A stretch of 64,000 bases of DNA, taken from Geoanaerobacter pelophilus. Lineage in GTDB: Bacteria; Desulfobacterota; Desulfuromonadia; Geobacterales; DSM-12255. The notes beneath the pieces are model-generated. The model did not search any database. It was not told the DNA's origin and was given only the letters and a program-made list of their open reading frames with translations. Within the stretch, counting starts at the first letter, position 1; every line of letters begins with the position of its first letter. A program made the translations under genes and the position numbers. The stretch covers positions 1 to 64,000 of the forward strand of contig NZ_JAHCVJ010000001.1 in the NCBI RefSeq assembly GCF_018476885.1, given 5' to 3'. Positions 34,418-42,810 of this stretch are shown here, piece by piece.

Positions 34418-35872
34418 GTGAAGATTCTTGTTGCTGATGATAACGCTTCTGTCAGACGGATACTCGGGGCAATGCTTACAGCCTGGGGATATACTGTTGT
34501 CATTGCCGCGGATGGTCGCGAAGCGTGGAACATACTGCAACAGAAAGATTCTCCTCATTTTGCCATCCTTGACTGGATGATGCCGGAAATGGACGGCATT
34601 GACATCTGTAAGAACCTGCGATCTCTCTCGACTTCATTCCCTCCGTACGTGATTCTGCTCACCTGCCGTGGACAGAAAGAAGATGTAGTCGCCGGCTTGG
34701 CCGCAGGTGCAGACGACTATGTAACAAAGCCTTTTGAAGCTGAAGAACTAAGGGCGCGTGTTGAGGTTGGTAAACGGTACCTGGAACTGCAAAATAGCCT
34801 CAAAGAACGCATGAGTGAACTGCAGCAACAAGGGAATGAATTGAGGAAGTCAAACCGGGCGCTCATGCTTCTCAATAAAAGCAATCACTTGCTTGCTACT
34901 GCCAGGTCAGAAGATGAATTATTACAGAACATCTGCAACGAAATGGTCGATAGTGCAGGCTATCGACTGGCTTGGATAGGGCTTACATCTGAAAGCCCCA
35001 ATTTGCGGCTTTTGCCAATAGCCCAATCAGGATTCGAAAATGGCGCTCTGGAGGCTATGCGCCTGGCATGGAGCGATGCAGACCCGTCAAGGAGTCCTGC
35101 AGGGAAAGCAATTCTGTCCGGCCGGCCGGCAATCATACGGAATATCTTGAACAACAAGAATTACTCTCACCGTCTGGTTGAAGCAGCGTCACGAGGATTT
35201 GCCTCTCTAGTTTCAATACCATTCACTATTGCACAGGCTCAGCAAGGCACACTCAACATCTACGCAAAGGAACCGGACGCATTTGATGGTGAAGAAATCA
35301 AACTCCTCATAAAACTTGCCGAAAACCTTGCATACGGAATCAATTCGACCCGAACTGCTAGGGAACGACGCCAGTTTGAAGAGGAGTTGCAGAGAGAGCG
35401 GGATCAGGCTCAGCTTTACCTTGATGTCGCCGGAGTGCTCATGGTAGCCCTTGACACAAACGGTAACATTACGCTTATCAACAAGAAAGGTTGCTCGATT
35501 CTCGATGACTCTCAACAGAACCTTCTTGGGAAAAACTGGTTTTCGGATTTTATGCCTGCAGACTCAAAACTTGAACTTGAAGCCTCTTATTTAAGTCTCA
35601 TGGAACAAGGAATTGGTTTTCAGGAATACTTTGAGAGAACGATTGTAACGCAAAGCGGCAGCCAAAGGGTCCTTGCAGTCCACGCATCGCTTCTGCGCGA
35701 CAAAGACGCAAAGATTACAGGCGCACTCTTATCAGGTGAAGATATTACAGAAAGGAAGTATGCGGAAAAAGCTTTACGTACAAGTGAGGAAAACTACCGG
35801 TCGCTTTTTGATCGAGTGGTGAGCAGTACCAGTGCGATTGCTGCGTACCGTTCAGGGTCGGAAGATTCATGA
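34418..35872 (+). CDS. REC-GAF-PAS signalling protein with abrupt C-terminus
   Basis: Protein of 484 residues. An N-terminal receiver is complete (VADDN, phosphoacceptor Asp in AILDWMMPEMDG, Thr in LLTCRG, Lys in VTKPF). A GAF domain (about 150-310) and a PAS domain (about 330-450, ending GALLSGEDITERK) follow. A second PAS begins with SEENYRSLFDRV and stops about 20 residues later. No kinase, GGDEF or other output domain remains, which suggests that a longer sensor lost its C-terminal part. Translation starts at GTG 34418, with GGAG seven bases upstream. It is monocistronic. Confidence 0.82.
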   Translation: MKILVADDNASVRRILGAMLTAWGYTVVIAADGREAWNILQQKDSPHFAILDWMMPEMDGIDICKNLRSLSTSFPPYVILLTCRGQKEDVVAGLAAGADDYVTKPFEAEELRARVEVGKRYLELQNSLKERMSELQQQGNELRKSNRALMLLNKSNHLLATARSEDELLQNICNEMVDSAGYRLAWIGLTSESPNLRLLPIAQSGFENGALEAMRLAWSDADPSRSPAGKAILSGRPAIIRNILNNKNYSHRLVEAASRGFASLVSIPFTIAQAQQGTLNIYAKEPDAFDGEEIKLLIKLAENLAYGINSTRTARERRQFEEELQRERDQAQLYLDVAGVLMVALDTNGNITLINKKGCSILDDSQQNLLGKNWFSDFMPADSKLELEASYLSLMEQGIGFQEYFERTIVTQSGSQRVLAVHASLLRDKDAKITGALLSGEDITERKYAEKALRTSEENYRSLFDRVVSSTSAIAAYRSGSEDS

Positions 35873-35883
35873 CAGCATGTTAC

Positions 35884-36096
35884 CTACATCATGAACTGGT
35901 TCGTTGCCTCGCCCATCCTACGCTCGTCACCTCTAAAATCTTTATTTGAGTTCTCTCTCAGTTGATCCCTGCCCACCCGGGCCCAGCCGTTTCCACGGCG
36001 GAATTCAAGCACACGCCCCGCCTTTATCAGCCCTTCCAAACGATGATCAACCACCATATCGTACGAACCATCCATATACCTAACCATGATCAGCAT
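35884..36096 (-). CDS. Small basic protein of unknown function
   Basis: Protein of 70 residues. The first half (MVRYMDGSYDMVVDHRLEGL, then IKAGRVLEFRRGNGWARVG) looks like a compact fold found as small hypothetical proteins in Geobacter-type genomes; the remainder is charged. AAGGAGG five bases before ATG 36096 is a strong ribosome site, which supports expression. It has no recognised domain, and its neighbours do not suggest a role. Confidence 0.65.
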   Translation of the reverse strand: MLIMVRYMDGSYDMVVDHRLEGLIKAGRVLEFRRGNGWARVGRDQLRENSNKDFRGDERRMGEATNQFMM

Positions 36097-36166
36097 AACA
36101 GCCTCCTTGTTAAAGACGACTACTACACTTTCACTTCAAAAAGCTCTCTAATCCAATTCCTTGATG

Positions 36167-36643
36167 TTAATTGAAAGTGGCACTTGTTGTAATGGAAGGG
36201 AGAGCTCCTCCTCCAGCTATCCCCGGAGCATAGAAAGTTGACGTTATGTTTACTTGCGAAACATTAGGGGTATAAGAAGTCGGCACATCGCATTTTACTG
36301 TCAGGAACTCTCCAAGCGAATAACTGTTTGCACTAGGAAAACTAATTGTCAGCACCCGCTGCACTGCATCATAGGTAATTCCGGATGAAGAAAGCGTCGA
36401 ACCAGCAAGCGCACCTGACAAATAGACAACCGAAGCAAGCGGCACGCCACCGCTATCTGTCTTCAACGATGAGCCCGAAGGGAGTGTAACCGTAAGGTCA
36501 AAACCACCAAACACATCGCTGGGATTAGCGCTATGAGATGAGACAACAAGTGTGGCAGTTTTTTCGGTTGCCCCCCCACCTCCGCAGCCAGCAAAAAATG
36601 CAACAATCGACAACATGATTATTAATAAAGAAAGTGGTCTCAC
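36167..36643 (-). CDS. Secreted lipoprotein with beta-sandwich domain
   Basis: Predicted lipoprotein of 158 residues: signal peptide with lipobox FAGC followed by a Gly run, then about 130 residues rich in Ser, Thr and Val that should form a beta-sandwich (VFGGFDLTVTLPSG, then VLTISFPSANSYSLGEFLTV). The layout recalls cohesin-type modules, and the two neighbouring genes encode dockerin-like tails, so a binding pair is conceivable; I could not confirm cohesin identity. Start is GTG 36643, with GGAGG five bases upstream. A terminator hairpin separates it from the FN3 gene. Confidence 0.7.
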   Translation of the reverse strand: MRPLSLLIIMLSIVAFFAGCGGGGATEKTATLVVSSHSANPSDVFGGFDLTVTLPSGSSLKTDSGGVPLASVVYLSGALAGSTLSSSGITYDAVQRVLTISFPSANSYSLGEFLTVKCDVPTSYTPNVSQVNITSTFYAPGIAGGGALPSITTSATFN

Positions 36644-36668
36644 TAGCACCTCCGAAACGAAAATAGAA

Positions 36669-36700
36669 GAAAGGCGACGTTACGAAACGCCGCCTTTCAT
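36669..36700. terminator. Intrinsic terminator between FN3 gene and lipoprotein gene
   Basis: GAAAGGCGACGTT and AACGCCGCCTTTC pair with one mismatch around ACGA. T-rich sequence follows on both strands. It lies 38 bp beyond the stop of the FN3/dockerin-like gene. Confidence 0.72.
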
Positions 36701-36737
36701 TTTGGTTGTTTTTATATTTTACCGCAGATTTATCTGA

Positions 36738-38435
36738 TCACAAGACAATCTTTCCAACGACCTGAGAAAGTATAACTATCGCATCACCGGTATCAACCTT
36801 GCCGTTAGGGCTCGACTTACCATTTATGACCGGCGCTACATCCAAACGGCTCTTTTGTGATGTTGAGGGCTTGATCTTGCCAACAGAAACCTGCATTGCC
36901 AAAGTTGCATCAGCAATATTTAGAGTGGCTGGCTGAGTTTCAACTACTATTGAAGTTTTTGCTGATGCGCTGTTGCCTGACGCATCTGTAGCGCGCACCG
37001 TAATTTCATTTGCACCAATCGGCAGATTCGCCAGACTGAAACTCCAGCTATTGCCATTTAGTGAGGCTGCATAAGGCGTAGCAGAACCAATCTGTACCGT
37101 AACGCTTGCGACGCCGACATTATCGGTTGCTGAACCACTCAGCGTCTGAGAGGTTGCCGTTGTAGGCGAGGTAACCTGATTAATGCCAACAACCGGTGCA
37201 GTGGTGTCAGGCAAGGTAACCGTAACTGTTCTGCTCAGGTTGCTCGACACATTACCCGCCGCATCCTTTGCCCAAGCGTAAAGGGTCTTTGAACCTTGCG
37301 AAGTAAAGCTGTACATAGTCGGTGCTGATGATGACCAGCCGCTTGCAGAAGCTGCAGGAGCCACTGAACTTTCACTTACCAGGTAACCGGTTACGCCTAT
37401 TGCATCAGTAGCAGTTAAGCTGTTTATCGCAACATTCAGCGCAGTTGAAGTTGATGGCATTGTGAATACTGTTACTACAGGAGCAGCGGTATCTGGAGCA
37501 GGAGTTGACTCTGGTGCAGGTGCAGGTTGGGTGGCTATATTGTTTACCGTTACATAAACTGTGGATTGGCCGACATTACCTTTAGCATCATAGGCTTTTG
37601 CTATCAGAGTAACTGAACCATTAGTAGAGTTGGCAGTATTCCAGTTGTAGCTGTATGGGGGGAAATTTACTACTGCGCTGATTTCACCGTTTGCGTAAAA
37701 TTCTACCTTGCTCACGGCCACATCATCAGAGGCTGAGGATTCAACCTTTACGCTGCCACTAATGGTACTGTTATTTGATGGAGAAGTAATTGAAACAGTC
37801 GGAGCTGCGATATCATTAACAACATTAACAGAAGCACTAGCTTCTGCCTTGTTGCCTGCTAAGTCATAAGCCTTTGCAGTGATAGTATAGGCACCAGTGC
37901 TTATTGCCAGAGTATCCCAGTCGAATTGGTATGGAGCTTCATTATCGGTAAAAACAAGCGAATTATTTATATAGAATTCAACTTTGGACATACCAGAATT
38001 TTCATCAGAAGCTTCAGCATTAATTAATACTGAACCGCTTACATTTGAGGTTGAGGGAGAGGTGATTGATACCGTAGGAGACACTGATTCTTTTATTGTA
38101 ACTGGATTTGAAAATCCGCTTTCCAAACCACTTTGATTATAGGCCGTTACCGCAAATGAATAACTCTTGCTTGCATCAAGCCCATTGATTCTAGCTGTAG
38201 GCGTGGCGGATATTGTAGTGACTTCTGCGGCCAACACTGCCCCGTAAGAATCAAATGTATCGCCAGCTTTGTAATAAACCTTGTAACCGGCCAAGTCAGA
38301 CTCACTGTTTGGAGCCCACTTAACCATAAAATCTGCCGCAAAACAAGATGTTGCCCAACTGAGAAGGGTTAGCATGGCAATTAAACCGAAGAGCAGGTTT
38401 CCTTTCGTCCCTAACTTTTCCGATCTCTTTTTCAT
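36738..38435 (-). CDS. Secreted FN3/Ig-like protein with dockerin-like C-terminus
   Basis: Exported protein of 565 residues: signal peptide (about 1-33), an FN3 domain (about 35-115, starting DFMVKWAPNSESDLAGYKVYY), two Big_7-type Ig modules of about 95 residues (each opening PTVSITSPS), two further Ig-like modules, and a C-terminal dockerin-like pair of helices (from about 505: ADATLAMQVSVGKI and GKVDTGDAIVILSQVVGKI). The first domain and last 55 residues are shared with the next gene. AAGGAG stands eight bases from the ATG. A CRP-type palindrome lies about 90 bp upstream. It is likely a surface-binding or scaffold protein; partner unknown. Confidence 0.82.
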   Translation of the reverse strand: MKKRSEKLGTKGNLLFGLIAMLTLLSWATSCFAADFMVKWAPNSESDLAGYKVYYKAGDTFDSYGAVLAAEVTTISATPTARINGLDASKSYSFAVTAYNQSGLESGFSNPVTIKESVSPTVSITSPSTSNVSGSVLINAEASDENSGMSKVEFYINNSLVFTDNEAPYQFDWDTLAISTGAYTITAKAYDLAGNKAEASASVNVVNDIAAPTVSITSPSNNSTISGSVKVESSASDDVAVSKVEFYANGEISAVVNFPPYSYNWNTANSTNGSVTLIAKAYDAKGNVGQSTVYVTVNNIATQPAPAPESTPAPDTAAPVVTVFTMPSTSTALNVAINSLTATDAIGVTGYLVSESSVAPAASASGWSSSAPTMYSFTSQGSKTLYAWAKDAAGNVSSNLSRTVTVTLPDTTAPVVGINQVTSPTTATSQTLSGSATDNVGVASVTVQIGSATPYAASLNGNSWSFSLANLPIGANEITVRATDASGNSASAKTSIVVETQPATLNIADATLAMQVSVGKIKPSTSQKSRLDVAPVINGKSSPNGKVDTGDAIVILSQVVGKIVL

Positions 38436-38515
38436 TTCCTTCTCCTTAAACCTGGTGCTGAATTAATTTCCTTACATTCTTTTGTTTTATATTTCGCCTG
38501 TCCCCCCCTTTAGTT

Positions 38516-38531
38516 TGTGACTGAAGTCACT
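38516..38531. promoter_or_regulatory. CRP/FNR-family operator-like palindrome
   Basis: TGTGACTGAAGTCACT matches the CRP-type consensus TGTGA-N6-TCACA at nine of ten informative positions. It lies about 88 bp upstream of the FN3 gene start and about 45 bp before the start site implied by TATAAA at 38486-38491 (minus strand), close to an activator position. Confidence 0.55.
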
Positions 38532-38558
38532 AGATTCCATTCTGTGGCATTAATGCAA

Positions 38559-38604
38559 AAAGCCGCGTAGTTGAATACCTTAAGGCAATCAACTACGCGG
38601 CTTT
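38559..38604. terminator. Bidirectional intrinsic terminator
   Basis: Sixteen-base arms (AAAGCCGCGTAGTTGA and its exact complement) form a strong stem flanked by A and T runs. The loop holds a small CCTTAAGG palindrome. It ends the riboswitch-controlled gene on the minus strand. Confidence 0.85.
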
Positions 38605-38637
38605 AAAGCGCGTAAAAAAACTGCTAACATGTCAAAA

Positions 38638-39192
38638 TTAAAAAGCTATCTTACCTACCACTTTCGATAACATAACAATGGCATCTCCAGTGTCGATCTT
38701 GCCGTTCGGGGCTACCACGCCATTTTTAACAGGAGCAACATCTCCGCATGCAAGCTGTTCGGAAGTAGCATTCACCTTGCCAACGGCAATTCTCAAAGCT
38801 AGCATTACATCAGAGATATCAACGTAGCCATCGCCGGAAATATCTCCTGGCAAACAAGACTTCTCAGGATAAATTGTCACAATATCTGAAAATGAACTTT
38901 CAAGGCCTGATTGGTTATAGGCTGTCACCGCAATAAAATAAGGTGAATATGGAGAGAGCCCGCGGAGGATTGTGGAAGTGACATCAGAGACATCGATAGA
39001 AGAGGCGACCCGATCCAGCTTCAAAACATCACTGGCATTATTCCAGTAATAAACCCGGTATCCAGCAAGGTCATTTTCGCTGTTAGGACTCCATCTAACA
39101 ATAAAATCGCCAGCAACCGATGAAGAAGTGAAATTCACAAAAAAACTTACTACAAGAACACTAACGATTACGATACGAAAACAAGCGCTCAT
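38638..39192 (-). CDS. Short FN3/dockerin-like secreted protein
   Basis: Exported protein of 184 residues: signal peptide (about 1-27), one FN3 domain (about 29-110) closely similar to that of the neighbouring 565-residue protein, and a C-terminal dockerin type I-like pair of calcium-loop helices (GDISGDGYVDISDVMLALRI with DxSGDGxVDxxD spacing, then NGKIDTGDAIVMLSKVVGKI). GGAGG just before ATG 39192 sets the start. The leader carries a GEMM-I riboswitch and terminator, so expression should respond to a cyclic dinucleotide. A surface role under second-messenger control fits other Geobacter GEMM targets; its partner is unknown. Confidence 0.85.
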   Translation of the reverse strand: MSACFRIVIVSVLVVSFFVNFTSSSVAGDFIVRWSPNSENDLAGYRVYYWNNASDVLKLDRVASSIDVSDVTSTILRGLSPYSPYFIAVTAYNQSGLESSFSDIVTIYPEKSCLPGDISGDGYVDISDVMLALRIAVGKVNATSEQLACGDVAPVKNGVVAPNGKIDTGDAIVMLSKVVGKIAF

Positions 39193-39210
39193 GATGCCTC
39201 CAGAGGGATA

Positions 39211-39262
39211 AAACAAAACAGCCGGGGCCGAATACCCTCGTGGCATTTCGGCAACCCGGCTG
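39211..39262 (-). terminator. Riboswitch-controlled intrinsic terminator
   Basis: On the minus strand CAGCCGGGTTGCCGAA (39262-39247) pairs with TTCGGCCCCGGCTG (39232-39219), followed by TTTTGTTT. Its 5' arm includes the 3' strand of the GEMM aptamer, so a folded aptamer should block terminator formation and permit readthrough. Confidence 0.8.
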
Positions 39263-39328
39263 TCTCTAGGAGACCCTATAGGCTTTCCGCCCCACCCTCA
39301 CGGGTGGTTTAGTATTATCGTCTACCTG
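39249..39328 (-). ncRNA. GEMM-I riboswitch aptamer (class Ib-like)
   Basis: The minus strand carries the GEMM-I layout: short P1 strand GGTA, the ACG...AAACC segment, a P2 hairpin CCACCC-GTGA-GGGTGG with a GNRA loop, the junction GGCGGAAAGCC, a P3 stem GTCTC-CTA-GAGAC and the closing AGCCGGGTTGCC. Aligned to the Vc2 cyclic di-GMP aptamer, the base matching G20 is A, which marks the cyclic AMP-GMP-selective Geobacter subclass (GEMM-Ib). It lies in the leader of the short FN3/dockerin-like gene. Confidence 0.82.
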
Positions 39329-39345
39329 TTACTAATGATTGTGCA

Positions 39346-39375
39346 TGAATACACTATATATTGATAACATGTCAA
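39346..39375 (-). promoter_or_regulatory. Predicted sigma-70 promoter upstream of the riboswitch
   Basis: On the minus strand TTGACA (39375-39370) and TATTCA (39351-39346) are 18 bases apart. The start at about 39339 would put the riboswitch at the very 5' end of the message, the expected position. Confidence 0.55.
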
Positions 39376-39413
39376 CAAAGAATTGCTTTATTTTTAATGA
39401 AACACCATGTTTA

Positions 39414-40697
39414 TTACAATCGCCAAACTTTAATCCCGGCCTCCTTACAAGCATTTCGATCATAAACGCCTTTTACATCGATCAATAGAGGAGATTTGCC
39501 CATAAGCGAAACCAAAGTATCTGCTGAAAGCTTGCGATAATCACTGTGTGCCACTGCAGCCACAACAGCAGCTGCGGGTTTAAGTTTGTCAAATGGCACG
39601 AGTTTAATACCATATTCGTGGAAGGATTCATCTGGATCAGCTAGAGAGTCACAAACTTGAACTTCGATACCGTAGTCCTGTAATTCATTGATAATGTCAA
39701 TAACCTTAGAATTACGAAGATCTGGACAATCCTCCTTGAATGTCAACCCCATTACGGTTACCATTGCCCCCAGCACATTATGTCCAGCATGAATCATCTC
39801 CTTGACAGTACGCTGCGCTATAAACTTTCCCATACCATCGTTTATTCTGCGGCCTGCAAGTATTACCTGAGGAATATAACCAATTTTTTCGGCCTTGTGG
39901 GTAAGATAATATGGATCGACCCCAATACAGTGCCCCCCCACCAAACCAGGTCTGAATGGCAAGAAATTCCACTTCGTGCCTGCAGCAGCCAGTACATCAT
40001 TAGTGTCAATACCCATATGGTCAAAAATAATTGCTAATTCGTTCATCAAAGCAATGTTAAGGTCGCGCTGGGTATTTTCAATGACCTTTGCCGCTTCTGC
40101 AGCTTTGATACTAGATGCACGGTGCACACCGGCTGTGACAACCGACTCATAGACCTGAGCAACAATTTCCAACGTATCAGCATCCTGACCGGAAACCACT
40201 TTCTTGATCTTTGTGAAAGTATGCTCTTTGTCGCCAGGGTTAATCCTCTCAGGGCTGTAACCAACTGTAAAATCAGTCCCACACTTAAGACCAGAAATGC
40301 GCTCCAGAACAGGTATACATTCATCCTCAGTGACTCCGGGATAAACAGTCGATTCATAAACAACGATATCACCCATTTTCAAAGCCTTGCCAACGGTTTC
40401 AGAAGCCTTAAGCATAGGTGTCAAATCTGGTTGATTCGCCTCATCCACTGGAGTTGGCACAGCTACTATATGAAAATCAGCGGTTTTAAGTTCATCAATT
40501 TTGTCGGTGAAAAGAATATCCGTAGACTTCAAGTCTGCAGACTCAACCTCCCCAGTCCGATCAAAACCGTCCTTCAACTCCTTGATTCTGGCAGCATTAA
40601 TATCAAACCCTACAGTTTTTCTCCTCATCCCAAATGCAACCGCGACCGGAAGCCCGACATACCCGAGGCCGATAACTGAAACTACACGATCATTCAT
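39414..40697 (-). CDS. Nucleotide-sugar dehydrogenase (UDP-GlcNAc/GalNAc 6-dehydrogenase type)
   Basis: NAD-dependent enzyme of 427 residues that oxidises C6 of a UDP-sugar to a uronic acid. The N-terminal Rossmann motif is GLGYVGLPVAVAFG; the catalytic Cys lies in GGHCIGVDPYYL near residue 264; the central helix and C-terminal domain (GLTFKEDCPDLRNSKV) are complete. The pattern resembles the TviB/WbpA group, which acts on UDP-GlcNAc or UDP-GalNAc, more than UDP-glucose dehydrogenase. It opens the polysaccharide region but is separated from the main cluster by secreted-protein genes. Confidence 0.92.
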   Translation of the reverse strand: MNDRVVSVIGLGYVGLPVAVAFGMRRKTVGFDINAARIKELKDGFDRTGEVESADLKSTDILFTDKIDELKTADFHIVAVPTPVDEANQPDLTPMLKASETVGKALKMGDIVVYESTVYPGVTEDECIPVLERISGLKCGTDFTVGYSPERINPGDKEHTFTKIKKVVSGQDADTLEIVAQVYESVVTAGVHRASSIKAAEAAKVIENTQRDLNIALMNELAIIFDHMGIDTNDVLAAAGTKWNFLPFRPGLVGGHCIGVDPYYLTHKAEKIGYIPQVILAGRRINDGMGKFIAQRTVKEMIHAGHNVLGAMVTVMGLTFKEDCPDLRNSKVIDIINELQDYGIEVQVCDSLADPDESFHEYGIKLVPFDKLKPAAAVVAAVAHSDYRKLSADTLVSLMGKSPLLIDVKGVYDRNACKEAGIKVWRL

Positions 40698-40874
40698 GAA
40701 TTAAAGTTCCTTTCAACAGATTGAGATATATTAAAATATCGATTGGCAGACAGATAAGCCCTTTAAAGTTGACACTGTTCAACCCTACATCAGAAGCATT
40801 CAATCGTCAAATTTCAACTCCAAAAGTCTTACTTCAAATATTTCATGCGAATAAAGAGTATCCTTAAAACCAGA

Positions 40875-41918
40875 TTACGGTGCCACAATATCTGCAATCA
40901 CCGGCAAGTGATCAGACCCCACGTCAGTACCAGTTTCGCAAACCAATGGTGTCAGTCCTTTACCGATAAGGACATGATCAATTCTAACACCAACAGGAAT
41001 ACTCCGAACTGATACCCACTCCGTCCAGCCATACCCAAAGCCGCGCTGGGAAAAAACATTCTGATACGCACTCCAATATTTACGATAGATTGTACTTTCT
41101 ACTGGCATATTGAAGTCTCCAGCGACTACTTTTGGAGATGGCAGGTTATCAACAATAGCTGAAATTTCTAACGATTTTTGCCTTCGGTATTCCGTTTCAT
41201 CAATCAGCAGTTTTTTTCTTTTAAGATTGATTAGCGTCGACTTATCGAGAATAGCCTGAAGCCCATACCGTGGGCTCGGCATATGCACTGTGCAGAAAGT
41301 CAAATCACCGGAAGGAGCTTTTACAGTGCAGTATAGAAAACAAGTACGAGGCCACTTGTGCTTAGGTACATTGGCTTTTATAAAATCACCGGCTGTGACC
41401 GGGTATCGTGAATAAATATGAAGATCCCCTTCTAACAGGTGCTGCCAGCCATCAAGAGACTTGATGATAATATTTGAGGGTAGCTCCTGAAGCGCCACAA
41501 TTTCAGGCTGGGTATTCTGGATTAAAGCATTCAGGGCATTTAAATCAAATTTGCCATTTTGAAGATTGCAGGTAACAATCCGCAAAGGCTTAGCAACTGG
41601 CTTTGATATCTTATTTATAGTGACATTGAACCCCATAAAAGGGCCAAGAATTATAAGTAATGCTACAACCAAAGGCAGCAATAAGCGACGGTTTATTAAC
41701 AGCGCAAACGGAATAAAAAAAACAGCCGGCAGGGCAAACAGCCAGCGTGGAGCAAACAGTAAAAAAGTTATCGGCCACCAAAGGTCGCCGACAGCTAAAA
41801 CAAGTACCCACGCGATGATGACGATAATAAAATAAACAATGAAGCAGATAGATATGATTGCACTGGAAATCCTACTGCTTCGACTTTTAAACTCTTGTAG
41901 GAGCAATTTAACCACCAA
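40875..41918 (-). CDS. Membrane-anchored endonuclease/exonuclease/phosphatase-family protein
   Basis: Protein of 347 residues. The first about 105 hold three hydrophobic helices; the rest is an EEP-fold phosphodiesterase domain: TCNLQNG, IVALQELPS, CTVHMPSP, VVAGDFNMP (catalytic Asp/Asn), RIDHVLIG and the terminal GSDHLPVIADI. The start is uncertain: the frame opens with TTG/GTG codons near 41918 and a weak GGTGG precedes the TTG at 41906. The EEP domain should face the periplasm or cytoplasm depending on helix number. The substrate is not deducible; similar proteins accompany polysaccharide gene sets. Confidence 0.8.
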   Translation of the reverse strand: MVVKLLLQEFKSRSSRISSAIISICFIVYFIIVIIAWVLVLAVGDLWWPITFLLFAPRWLFALPAVFFIPFALLINRRLLLPLVVALLIILGPFMGFNVTINKISKPVAKPLRIVTCNLQNGKFDLNALNALIQNTQPEIVALQELPSNIIIKSLDGWQHLLEGDLHIYSRYPVTAGDFIKANVPKHKWPRTCFLYCTVKAPSGDLTFCTVHMPSPRYGLQAILDKSTLINLKRKKLLIDETEYRRQKSLEISAIVDNLPSPKVVAGDFNMPVESTIYRKYWSAYQNVFSQRGFGYGWTEWVSVRSIPVGVRIDHVLIGKGLTPLVCETGTDVGSDHLPVIADIVAP

Positions 41919-41990
41919 TTAAAGATTTTTTCGCTCAAGCAAACAGATTTTTAAAAGATATTGAATCAAGGTAGTAAATTATTCCGACAA

Positions 41991-42020
41991 AAAAGGCGAT
42001 GCACATGGGCATCGCCTTTT
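41991..42020. terminator. Bidirectional intrinsic terminator after the PEP-CTERM gene
   Basis: AAAAGGCGATGC and GCATCGCCTTTT form a perfect 12-base arm pair around ACATGG. The stem and about 20 bases before it closely resemble the element at 43111-43149. Confidence 0.85.
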
Positions 42021-42054
42021 TATTGATATAAATTCTACTTGTATTAATAGGACG

Positions 42055-42810
42055 TTAGGCTTTTCTATTCTTCCGACGTGCCTTGTACCCGACAAGCCCT
42101 AACAAGCCGGCTCCGAGGAGCATCACTGTACCTGGCTCAGGTACTGGATTCTGAACAACATCGTTACCACATGACTGTGACCAAGAAAAGTCCCAAGTAT
42201 CTCCAACTCTTAAAGGTGCATTGAATGTGTATGTTGTACTGTAAAGATCATCAACCAAGCCCGTAAAGTGAGCAGTTTCTCCTGTCTCAAGATCAGCATT
42301 CAACAAACTGCCAACTATCGCAACAGGCTGATTCTTACGGTCATATGCTGTGATATATGGACCGATTTGGCCAAATCCAGCACCAGTATTTAAATTTGCC
42401 CCATAATCAGTTCTGTCCGTTGATGCATTAAGAGATGAAATATCGTAAATAGCATAATTCCCAGCAGCAGTTTTATCAAATGTTCTTACGATATAATCCC
42501 AATAATGGTCATCGGCTGAATTTTTTACATTAATAAACAGGTCGCCAGAATGAAGTCCACCCCAGCCAGCCCCTGTTTTCCATGTAGGGTCATTAGTAAA
42601 AGTTATACTTGACAGCAAACCATCATTTACAACATAACTACCACCAGTAACTTGTGGTTTTCCCAGAACATCATGCGAATTTTGATAATCGCTTGAAACC
42701 CAACCTGCCCAATGTGTTGTCGGATCACCAAAACTTACAGTCGTTGCATTAGCAGTCTGGCTGTTAACAAGCAACATTGCAAGGGCGATACCCACCAATA
42801 TGCGTTTCAT
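42055..42810 (-). CDS. PEP-CTERM sorting-signal protein
   Basis: Exported protein of 251 residues. After a signal peptide (about 1-22) comes a beta-rich domain, then a C-terminal VPEPGTVMLLGAGLLGLVGY membrane stretch and a basic tail (KARRKNRKA). That tail is the PEP-CTERM signal cleaved by exosortases, usually coded with exopolysaccharide genes. No exosortase is in this window, but the adjacent polysaccharide cluster suggests one nearby. GGAGG stands seven bases from the ATG. A TATAAT at 42875-42880 (minus strand) may be its -10. Confidence 0.88.
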   Translation of the reverse strand: MKRILVGIALAMLLVNSQTANATTVSFGDPTTHWAGWVSSDYQNSHDVLGKPQVTGGSYVVNDGLLSSITFTNDPTWKTGAGWGGLHSGDLFINVKNSADDHYWDYIVRTFDKTAAGNYAIYDISSLNASTDRTDYGANLNTGAGFGQIGPYITAYDRKNQPVAIVGSLLNADLETGETAHFTGLVDDLYSTTYTFNAPLRVGDTWDFSWSQSCGNDVVQNPVPEPGTVMLLGAGLLGLVGYKARRKNRKA

